A stretch of DNA of 57,545 bases, from the NCBI GenBank assembly GCA_023428295.1, contig JAEYYV010000330.1:1-57545 (forward strand). The letters are read 5' to 3'. Source of the DNA: Pseudomonadota bacterium. Its GTDB lineage: Bacteria; Myxococcota_A; Polyangia; Haliangiales; Haliangiaceae. The notes under the pieces were generated by a model. It was not told the DNA's origin, did not search any database, and was given only the letters and a program-made list of their open reading frames with translations. The position numbers were made by a program, and so were the translations under genes. This document shows, in pieces, positions 27,059 to 35,200 of the stretch (positions within the stretch are counted from its first letter, which is position 1; the number at the start of each line of letters is the position of its first letter).

Positions 27059-27174
27059 AACTGGTCAAATCCACCACTTTCGACGCGGGTTGGGGTCCGA
27101 CCCCAAAACGTCTCGAAATTGGTCAAATCCACCACTTTCAGTCCAGCGAGTTGGAATTGTCCGGTGGGCGGACA
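27059..27174. repeat. 116-bp direct repeat, right copy, flanking the RAYT gene
   Basis: Second copy of the repeat, in the same orientation as the left copy. The 19-bp units are at 27062-27080 and 27120-27138, and an 8-bp-arm palindrome TTGGGGTC-C-GACCCCAA is at 27090-27106. It ends 15 bases before the stop of the histidine kinase gene. Confidence 0.9.
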
Positions 27175-27189
27175 AGAGGCGCCGTGGAC

Positions 27190-28974
27190 TCAGCGTGGTG
27201 GGAGCGTGAAGCGGAGCGTGGCGCCCTCGCCGGTCGCGCCTTCGGCCCAGATGCGGCCGCCGTGGCGCGACACGATCTTGTGCGCCGTGGCGAGGCCGAT
27301 GCCGCTGCCCTCGAACTCCGTCGCCGCGTGCAAGCGCTGAAACGGCGCGAACAGCTTGTCGACAAACGATTGGTCGAAGCCCGCGCCGTTGTCGCGCACG
27401 TAATAGACGCGCTCGCCGGCGTGTTGCTCGACGCCGATCTCGATGCGGGCGCGCTCGCGATTGCGCGTGAACTTCCACGCGTTGCCGATGAGGTTCTCGT
27501 ACAGCGCGCGCAGCAGGACCGGGTCACCGATGGCGCTCATGCCGGGCTCGATGACCACATCGATCGTGCGGCCGGGTTGGCCATCCGCGAGCGCGCCGAT
27601 GACCGCGCCCGCGATAGCACCGAGGTCGACGCGTTCGCGCAGGATGTCCTTCTTGGTCAGGCGTGCGAGCGCGAGGAGACCGTCGATGATCGCTTGCATC
27701 TGCTCGCCGCCGCGTTGGATGCGAGCGAGGTAGTCGCGCCCGATGTCGTCGAGTCGATCGCCGTAGTCCTCGAGGATGGCGACCGCGAAGTGGCCCATCG
27801 CCCGAAGTGGGGCACGCAGGTCGTGGGCGACCGAGTAGCTGAACGCCTCCAGATCGCGGTTGGCGAGCTCGAGCTCGCGCGTGCGACCGGCGACGCGGGC
27901 CTCGAGCTCGCCGAGGAGCGTGGCGTTCTCGATCGCGAGCGCGGCGCGATCCGCGAGGTCCTGCGCCAGCTGCTGATCGTCGAGCGTGAACGGCGTGGCG
28001 GTCCGGACGCGCCGCAGGTTGAGCACGCCGATCACGCGCTCGCGCGCGATCAGCGGCACCGCGAGGATGCTGATCACGCCCATCCCGTCGACGAGCGCGC
28101 GATGCGTCTCGTGCATCGCACCGAGCATCTCGGACTTCACGAGATCCGCGACGAGCACCGGCCGGCGCGTCGCGATCACGCGGCCCCCGATGCCTTCGTT
28201 CGGCTTGAGCGGCGCGCGGCGCCACAGCTCTTTCAGCGTCTCCGCGAGTGACTCGTCGAGGTCGTGCACCGCCCGCACCTCGAGCTGCCCGTCGGGATTC
28301 ACGAGCTGCACGGTGGTCGCGGCCGCGAGCTCCTCGGCGAGCGTGTGCGCGATCGCGCCGACGAGCGCGTTGACGTCCGAGGTCAGCGAAGAGAACCAGC
28401 GCGAGCTCGACGCCAACACGCGAAGTCGCGTCGCACTCGCGCGCTCGGCGCGGCGACTCTCTTGAAGCTGCGCGAGGAAGCGAATGCGTCCCGCTGCGAC
28501 GGCGAGCTGTTCGCCCATGGCGACGAGCAGCTCGAGGTCGGCGTCGGTCGGTGGACGAACGCCTTCATCACCGAACGTGCCGATGCCGAATGCGCCGAGC
28601 GTTCGGTCGAGCAGCTGGAGCGGGACGTTGATGATGGTGCGATTGCCGATCGTCTCGACGATGTTCTTGTTCGTCCGTGGATCCGTGCGCGCGTCCACGA
28701 TGACCACGGGCTTCGCCCCATCGCGGATCTCCTCGAGCATCGGATCGCCGTCGACGCGCAGCGTGGGTGCAGCGGCCCATGCATCCTCGCGCTTAGCTCC
28801 GGCAACATCGATCAGACGCCACTCGCTCGCGCCTTCCTCCTCGGCGATGAACAGCCACACGTGGTGGTAGCCGATGCTCGTGACCGAGCGCTTCGTGACC
28901 TCGAGGAGGTCCCCGAAGGTCGTCGCCCGCTGAAGGTCGCGCGCGTACGCAAGAACTCGTTCGGAGGTGCTCAC
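27190..28974 (-). CDS. GAF-GAF histidine kinase (soluble)
   Basis: The 594-aa kinase has two GAF-like sensor domains (about 20-165 and 185-350; the second has GVISILAVPLIARERVIGVLNL), a coiled coil, and a HisKA domain with the phospho-acceptor in FSYSVAHDLRAPL, the form seen in phytochrome-type kinases. The ATPase domain follows (LYENLIGNAWKFT; DNGAGFD; GSGIGLATAHKIVSRHGG). There are no TM segments, so a soluble signal or a partner is sensed. There is no attached or adjacent response regulator. GTG 28974 overlaps the corA stop (GTGA), so the two are coupled, which is an unusual pairing. Confidence 0.93.
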   Translation of the reverse strand: MSTSERVLAYARDLQRATTFGDLLEVTKRSVTSIGYHHVWLFIAEEEGASEWRLIDVAGAKREDAWAAAPTLRVDGDPMLEEIRDGAKPVVIVDARTDPRTNKNIVETIGNRTIINVPLQLLDRTLGAFGIGTFGDEGVRPPTDADLELLVAMGEQLAVAAGRIRFLAQLQESRRAERASATRLRVLASSSRWFSSLTSDVNALVGAIAHTLAEELAAATTVQLVNPDGQLEVRAVHDLDESLAETLKELWRRAPLKPNEGIGGRVIATRRPVLVADLVKSEMLGAMHETHRALVDGMGVISILAVPLIARERVIGVLNLRRVRTATPFTLDDQQLAQDLADRAALAIENATLLGELEARVAGRTRELELANRDLEAFSYSVAHDLRAPLRAMGHFAVAILEDYGDRLDDIGRDYLARIQRGGEQMQAIIDGLLALARLTKKDILRERVDLGAIAGAVIGALADGQPGRTIDVVIEPGMSAIGDPVLLRALYENLIGNAWKFTRNRERARIEIGVEQHAGERVYYVRDNGAGFDQSFVDKLFAPFQRLHAATEFEGSGIGLATAHKIVSRHGGRIWAEGATGEGATLRFTLPPR

Positions 28975-29984
28975 AGCAGCTTATTGCGTCGCATGGCGTA
29001 GAGGAGCCCGCCGGTGATCGCCGCGACGACGCCCCAGAAGATGAAGTAGGAGCCCCTCCAGTGAAGCTCCGGGAGATACTCGAAGTTCATGCCGTACACG
29101 CCGCAAAGGAACGTGAGCGGCAGGAAGATGATGCTGACGACCGTCAGCTTGCTCATCGTCTTGTTCGATTGATACGAGACGAGTGACATGTAGTTGTTGA
29201 GCGAGCCGTTCAAGATGTCGCGATCGACGAGGACGTCCTGCAGCACGCGCTCGATCGTTCCGACCATGTTGTTCAAGTACGGCTGCGTCGCTTCGCTCAC
29301 GAACGCCGACTTGCGCGTCGAGAGATCCGTGAGCACCGAACGCGCCGGCAAGACCACTTTGCGCAGATGAAGCAGGTCTGCGCCGAGCTCGGAGGCTTCC
29401 GCGAACACCGCCTCGTCGACTTCACCGATGAGCTGGCGCTGGACCTCGTCGACGCGCTCCTCGAATGTCTTGTGCACGCTCAGGTAGTTGTCGACGAGGT
29501 GATCCCACAGCTCGTAGAGGAGGAAGCTCGGGCTCTGCGCGAACTTGATGAAGTCCTGGATGTACGCTTTGCGCACCGCCTCGAGAAACACGGGCTGACC
29601 GCGATGCAGCGTCAGCATGTACTTCTCTCCCATCATCACGTCGACGCGCTCGAGGTCGAACTTGCGTCCCGCCAGACGGCACCCGGAGAGGACCAGGTGC
29701 AGAAAATCCTCGTACCGTCCGATCTGCGTGGCCGGCTCGCGGCTGAACGCGTCCTCGACGATCTGGCCCTCGTACATGTAATCGAGGTGCGCGAGGACCT
29801 TACGCGCCTCGTCCTGGTTGGCGATGTCGATGTCGATCCAGACGAACGTTCGCTCGCCTTCCATCGACGTCTTGATCTCCTCGATCGCGATCTTGCGATG
29901 CTTCTTCGTCGCGAAGTCGAGCTCGACGGCAGTCCACGTCGGATCCCCCTGGGCCGCTAACTCAGCCGACGCACCTGGCATCAC
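28971..29984 (-). CDS. corA: CorA-family divalent cation (Mg/Co) channel
   Basis: The 337-aa protein has the CorA layout: a cytoplasmic alpha/beta funnel with long helices (about 130-270), then two C-terminal TM helices separated by the selectivity loop YGMNFEYLPEL. GMN is the family signature, and a Lys/Arg-rich end (RRNKLL) follows. It forms pentameric Mg2+ channels in the inner membrane. The start is GTG 29984 or ATG 29981. A TACCAT hexamer five bases before the GTG and the absence of a Shine-Dalgarno favour the GTG. Confidence 0.92.
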   Translation of the reverse strand: MMPGASAELAAQGDPTWTAVELDFATKKHRKIAIEEIKTSMEGERTFVWIDIDIANQDEARKVLAHLDYMYEGQIVEDAFSREPATQIGRYEDFLHLVLSGCRLAGRKFDLERVDVMMGEKYMLTLHRGQPVFLEAVRKAYIQDFIKFAQSPSFLLYELWDHLVDNYLSVHKTFEERVDEVQRQLIGEVDEAVFAEASELGADLLHLRKVVLPARSVLTDLSTRKSAFVSEATQPYLNNMVGTIERVLQDVLVDRDILNGSLNNYMSLVSYQSNKTMSKLTVVSIIFLPLTFLCGVYGMNFEYLPELHWRGSYFIFWGVVAAITGGLLYAMRRNKLL

Positions 29985-29989
29985 CAGGA

Positions 29990-29995
29990 ATGGTA
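29990..29995 (-). promoter_or_regulatory. Possible -10 element (TACCAT on minus strand) for corA
   Basis: The hexamer ends five bases before GTG 29984, which lacks a ribosome site. It is consistent with a leaderless mRNA. Confidence 0.35.
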
Positions 29996-30037
29996 CCTGA
30001 AATCAGCCCGGTACTTCGTGGCGCCGGGTAATCATTC

Positions 30038-32173
30038 TCACCACTTGCGGTCGTCGACGAGCCGTACGTCGACGACCGCGAGCAACCGCTGTACGCGCTC
30101 CGCCATGTCCTCGAACTCGCTGAGCTGCGACGCCTCGTACAGCTTGCGCGAGAAGTTCATCACGCGAACGAGGTACGAGAACAGATTGCCCTCCTCGTGC
30201 TCGAGCCCGTGCTTCTCGACGAACTCGAGGAACGTCAGCCCGCTCTCCTCGAGCTGCGCCCACGTCGTCTTCGGCTTCTTGCCACCGTGCAGCTCGGGGT
30301 GCGGCACCTTGCTCGAGAACTCCTGATGGATGAGCTCGATCTTGGTGAGCACGCGCGGGTTCTCCTTCTCCCACGCGGCCTCCACATCCTCCCACGTCGC
30401 TTGCTGCCCCGCTTCGCGTAGCTCGCGCAGCTTCGCCCGCATCCACTCGCGCTTCGCATCCTCGCCCTTGCGGTCGAGCTGCCGCTGGATGATGTCGTGA
30501 TCGATCAAGTACTCGACGAGCTCGCGGAGCTCCACGTAGTCGAGCTGGTGGTTGAACAGGATGTAATAGATGAGCAGACCATCCATGCCCTGCAGCGTGC
30601 GGATCATCTCGCCGCTGACCTGCTTGCCGTGCTCGTCGATGACGCCGATCGCCTTCAGGTTCGCGACCAGCTGATCGAGCACCTTCAGCAGCTCCTTGCG
30701 CTCGCGCTCGGTGAGCAAGAGGTTCTCGATCACCGTGACGATGTCGAGGCGCATCGACGGCGGCAGCGACGCCTCCGCCTCCGCCATCCGCTTCGCCGCG
30801 TCGGTCGAGATCACGGGCTTCTCCGTCAGATCCGGAAGGCCGATCGCGAGCACCTGCTCGGCGGTGATCTTGGTCTTGCTGCGCAGCTCCGCCGGCTCGC
30901 CCTTCACGAGCTCCGCGTGGACCTCGGGCGTCCACGCGATATCACCCTTGCGCTGCGCGTCGCTGCGCGCGCGGTTGTACACGCCGCGCCGGACCTTCTC
31001 CTCGTCGTACGCGGGGCGCTTCTTCGCGTCCTTCAGCTCCTTCTTCAGCTCGCTCACCGCATCCTCGGGTGCGAGCGTGATCGCCAGCCCTCGATCATCG
31101 AACTGCGGTCGCCCAGCGCGGCCCGCCATCTGGTGATACTCGGCCGCCGTCACCAGCCGCGCTTGTTGCTTGATGAACTTGCGCAGCGACGGAAACACCA
31201 CCGTCCTCGCCGGCAAGTTGATGCCCGCCGCGATGGTCTCCGTCGACACCACGAACTTGATCAGCCGCTCCAGGGCCAGCTGCTCGACGAGCTGCTTGTA
31301 CCTCGGCAAGATGCCGGCGTGATGGATGCCGATGCCGTGCGCGAGCAGCGGCTTTAACTCCCTCGCCTCGCCGCCCGGCAACAGCGCCGCCTCGCACATC
31401 GCCTCGACCTTGGCCTTCTCTTCATCCGTCGTGAACCGCCGGCACGACTTGAGCAGCCGCGCGACCTCGAAGCACTGCTCGCGTCCGAACACGAACACGA
31501 TCGCCGGCACGTCTCCCTGAAACGCGAGCTCGCGTACCGTGTCGATCAAGAACTCCTCGCGGAACTCGTGCACCAGCGGCACCTTGCGCTCGCGCGACTC
31601 GACGAGCTCCATCGGCACGCGCCGGGTCAGCTCCACCCAGTGGGTGAACTGCTCGGGGCGCCCGACCGTGGCCGACAGGATCACGAGCTGCGTGCGCGGA
31701 TCGAGTCCGATGATCGATTGCTCCCACACATAGCCGCGCTCGGGGTCGTTGAAGTAGTGCCCCTCGTCCATCACGACGATGTCCGCGGGCGACACGTGCT
31801 TGTCGGCGACGATCCGGTTCCACAGGATCTCCGCGACCTCCACCTGGATCGGCGCCTCGCGATTGACCTTGTAGTCGCCCGTCGCGAACCCGACGTTGCC
31901 CTCGCCAAAGTCAGCGCCGAGCTCGCGGAACTTCTCTTCGGTCAGCGCGCGCAGTGGCGTCGTGTAGATCGCCTTCTGTCCGCGCTCGAACGCCGCGTGC
32001 AAGGCGGCCTTTGCCATCAGCGTCTTGCCGGTGCCGGTCGGTACGGTGACGAGGACGCTCTTGCGCGCGAAGATGGCGGCGATCGCTTGTTCCTGGACTG
32101 GATAGGGCTCGAGTCCTTTGCTCCAGAGGAAGCGCTCGTAGAACGAGAGCTCTAGCTCTCCGTCGGTGGGCAC
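30038..32173 (-). CDS. Ski2-like DExH-box helicase (DUF3516-type C-terminus)
   Basis: From GTG 32173 this is 711 aa. Superfamily 2 motifs are complete: Walker A VPTGTGKT, DEGH box (VMDEGHYFND), SAT (VILSATVG), motif V (VSTETIAAGINLPAR) and motif VI (HQMAGRAGRPQFD). The C-terminal 300 residues are helical and charged (RERKELLKVLDQLV; FSRKLYEASQLSEFEDMAERV), as in bacterial Ski2/DUF3516 helicases thought to act on RNA. The upstream GTG 32245 would add 24 residues unlike the family. A TACAGT hexamer seven bases before GTG 32173 supports the shorter start. Confidence 0.9.
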   Translation of the reverse strand: MPTDGELELSFYERFLWSKGLEPYPVQEQAIAAIFARKSVLVTVPTGTGKTLMAKAALHAAFERGQKAIYTTPLRALTEEKFRELGADFGEGNVGFATGDYKVNREAPIQVEVAEILWNRIVADKHVSPADIVVMDEGHYFNDPERGYVWEQSIIGLDPRTQLVILSATVGRPEQFTHWVELTRRVPMELVESRERKVPLVHEFREEFLIDTVRELAFQGDVPAIVFVFGREQCFEVARLLKSCRRFTTDEEKAKVEAMCEAALLPGGEARELKPLLAHGIGIHHAGILPRYKQLVEQLALERLIKFVVSTETIAAGINLPARTVVFPSLRKFIKQQARLVTAAEYHQMAGRAGRPQFDDRGLAITLAPEDAVSELKKELKDAKKRPAYDEEKVRRGVYNRARSDAQRKGDIAWTPEVHAELVKGEPAELRSKTKITAEQVLAIGLPDLTEKPVISTDAAKRMAEAEASLPPSMRLDIVTVIENLLLTERERKELLKVLDQLVANLKAIGVIDEHGKQVSGEMIRTLQGMDGLLIYYILFNHQLDYVELRELVEYLIDHDIIQRQLDRKGEDAKREWMRAKLRELREAGQQATWEDVEAAWEKENPRVLTKIELIHQEFSSKVPHPELHGGKKPKTTWAQLEESGLTFLEFVEKHGLEHEEGNLFSYLVRVMNFSRKLYEASQLSEFEDMAERVQRLLAVVDVRLVDDRKW

Positions 32174-32180
32174 GGGGCCG

Positions 32181-32186
32181 ACTGTA
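32181..32186 (-). promoter_or_regulatory. Possible -10 element (TACAGT on minus strand) for the helicase
   Basis: The hexamer ends seven bases upstream of GTG 32173. No Shine-Dalgarno is present. Confidence 0.3.
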
Positions 32187-32248
32187 CCCGATCCGTGCAC
32201 GTGCCACGTGCCACGACAGAGACCGTCTCGGGACTCGAAGCACACGTC

Positions 32249-35200
32249 CTAACGAGCGCCGGCCTTGGCCTTGCCGCGCTCCAACAAGCTCTTCGCCTGA
32301 TACACCTGCCCCATCCAGATGTCGTGCCACGTGCCCTTCGCGACCTGCTCGAGCAACGCGTCGCCCTCGGCGGTGCGACCGAGCGCGATGAGCGCCTGGG
32401 CCTTGCGCACGCGCGGCGTCGGGTTGGTCTGCTCGATCACGATCGCCTGCTGCCAGTAGTCGAGCGCCTCCTCGACCTTGCCTCTGGCCTCGAACGCTTC
32501 GGCCACGGTGATGTAGCCCGCGCCTGCCATCGGATCGCGCTCGATGACGCCCGAGAGTTGGCGCCACGCTTCGCGCTGGTTACCGACAGCGAGCTGCAGC
32601 TCGCCGAGGAGACGATCGATATCGGGGTTACCCGGATCGATCGCGCGCCACTTCGCCCCCCACTGCATCGCGCGCTCGACGGCGGCGTGGCGCGCCGTGC
32701 CGGTGGACTCGAGCGCGAGCTCCTTGGCGGTCGCGATGATCGTTCGCAGCTCGCTGCGCACGGTGCTGATCGTGACGGCCTCGTCGGCGGATGCGCGTTG
32801 CGCGGCCTCGAGGTGCGCGAGCGCGTCGCTCGTGCGGCGCTGCTGCTGCGCGAACTGCGCGGCGAGTTGGTGAAGCTCGGCCGTGTCGTGCTTCTTGACG
32901 AGCTCGTCGACGAGCACCTCGGCGAGAGCTGGCAGGTTGTGCGCGACGGCGATGTTGGCGATGTGGACCTGGCGATCGACATCGTCGCCCGCGAGCTCGA
33001 TGGCCCGCGCGAAGATCGCGTGCGCATCGGTTGGGTGTTGCGCCGCGAGTTGCGCGAGCGCCATCACGTGGTCGTAGCTCGTGCCCGCGAGGACGCGATC
33101 GCGCCAGCGCGTCCACAGCAGCTGCCAGCCCGCGTTGCCGCGGCGGGATTGCTGGACCGCGTAGGCACCCGAGCCGAGGATCGGCGGATCCGCGGTGAGA
33201 TCGAGCTCGTCGATCATCACCGCGATCATGTCGGCGGCTTGCTCGTACGCGCCGCGGTTATGGAGCGCGCTCGCCGCGTTGGCGCGCGCGACGTTCTTGT
33301 AGCGACCGACGGCCACGCTCTGCCAGGCGCGGATGATGTCGGCCGCGCCGAGATCGTAGCGGTTCGACGTGAACGACGCCGCGAGGAGGCGGAGCTGCAG
33401 CGCGCGCGCGCCGAGGGCGACGAGCCTGTCCACGGCGAGCGTGCTCTTGGCCGCGGCGTTCAGCGCGGCGATCTCGCGCAGCTGCCACAGCGCGCCGATC
33501 GCGCCGGCGGTGGTCTGCGGCGTCATGCGATCCGGCTGCGGGTTCTTGCCGTACGCGCGGCCCGCGACGAGGTAGCGCGCGATCGGCGAGCTCGCGTGCG
33601 GTGCGAGCGCGTCGGCGAACTGCTTGTCGGTCGACGACGTGGCGATCCCCGCACTCGCGAGCACGAGGTCACCGAGCTCGGTGCCGCCGGATGCGCGCAA
33701 CGCCTCGTACGCGCTGAACAGGCCCGCGCGATTGCTCGTGGCCGCGAGGCTCACGAGGTGCTGGCGCTGCGCGTGGCGCCACGCAGCACTCCCAGCGGTC
33801 TCGGTCTTCAAGCGTGCTTCCCAGTATGACGGCATGCGCGTCGGCAACTCGACGACGGTGCGCTGCGCGGGCGACGCTTGGTGCGCCCACGCGGTGGCGT
33901 CCGCGATCGCTTGCCCCGTGAAGCCCACCGCGATGTCGCCATCCTGCGTTCGCGCGGCGATGGGACCGACCGGGCCCCACGTGATCGCGAGCAGCGTCTT
34001 GCCCGCGCCATTGCGGATCGCGACGAGGTGATGATTGGCATCGAGCTCGAGCTCGAACATCACGACCGGCTTGCCGCTCGCGTACGACGACAGCGTGATC
34101 GTCCGCGGCCCCGTCGCCTTCACCTCGAAGTAGCGCGCGTAGTGCGAGGGATCCGCGATCCACACCGGCAGATACGCGAGCGACAGCGCGATGTCGTCCG
34201 ACGCGATCGCACGCGTGACATCGATGCCGAGCTCGGCGTAGCGACGCGTGAACGTCGCGCCGTCGAACGAGGCGGTCTCCACGAGGTCCACGTCGGTGGT
34301 GCGACGCCATCCCATGCGGCGCGCCGAGTCGACGGCGATCTCGTGCTCGCCCCATCGATACACACCGGCCGGCAGCGCTGCCCGCGCCTTCTCGAGCAGC
34401 GACTTCGACGCGGTGTCGATCGGATGACTCGGCGAGACTGCCGCCGTCTCGAGATCTTCGCGCCACGCATCGCTCGCGTCGGCGAACAACGCCGGCATGA
34501 ACGCCGTGAGGTCGTCGTACGCCATGTCCATCGGGTGGGTGAAGCGCTGAGCCACGAGGCCGCCGCGCGAGTGCGAGGCCCACTTGTTGGGCCAGCGACC
34601 GCTCTGCTGCGGCTCGATCGTGGTGACGCGCTTGCGCGCCGACGGACGAGGGCCACGCCTGTCGAGATCGCCGTCCGGCGATGGCGGCCGCATGGCCTTC
34701 GCGCTCGTAGCGCGAGCGCTCTTTCGCTCTTCGGCCCCGCTCTCCTCGGGTTCGGCCGGCGCGTTGATCTCGGGGATCTTCGGCACCTCCAGGTCGAGTT
34801 GCCGGCGCGTGCGCGCGTTGCCGAGCGCGCCGTGACCGTTTCCGAACGCGTTGACACCGAGCCCGAGCTGGCCGTCCGAGAGCGTTTCGACGCTGTCCCA
34901 CCCTCCCAGCTCGCCGCCGAGAAGGCCACCGCCGAGATCCATCTGCGCGTACGAGTAGAAGATCTGATGCGGGATGCGGAACACCTCCGCGTCGCTGGCC
35001 ACGTCGACGGGCGTCGTGTGCGCCACCGTGACCACCGGAATCTTGTCGGGCATCGCGTACGGCGCCCACGTATCGCCCTGCCCTTTGCGCACGCCGTACG
35101 TCGCGTACATCTTGTCGTTCTCGAGGACGATCAGCGACGTGTGACGCGACAGCAGGAAGTACTGCTTGCCGAGCTCCACGACCTCCTTGCGAATCGCCTC

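Larger units (their letters stand above)
26141..27174. mobile_element. RAYT/REP-like element
   Basis: The unit is the RAYT gene plus both 116-bp direct repeats, about 1.03 kb, inserted in the space between the convergent AraC and histidine kinase genes. No target-site duplication outside the repeats is evident. The 95 bases between the RAYT start and the right repeat hold no gene. Confidence 0.7.

Noticed and set aside
30000..30037. Hairpin between corA and the helicase as a terminator
   Set aside because: Only a five-base CCCGG/CCGGG stem with a long loop and no U-tract.
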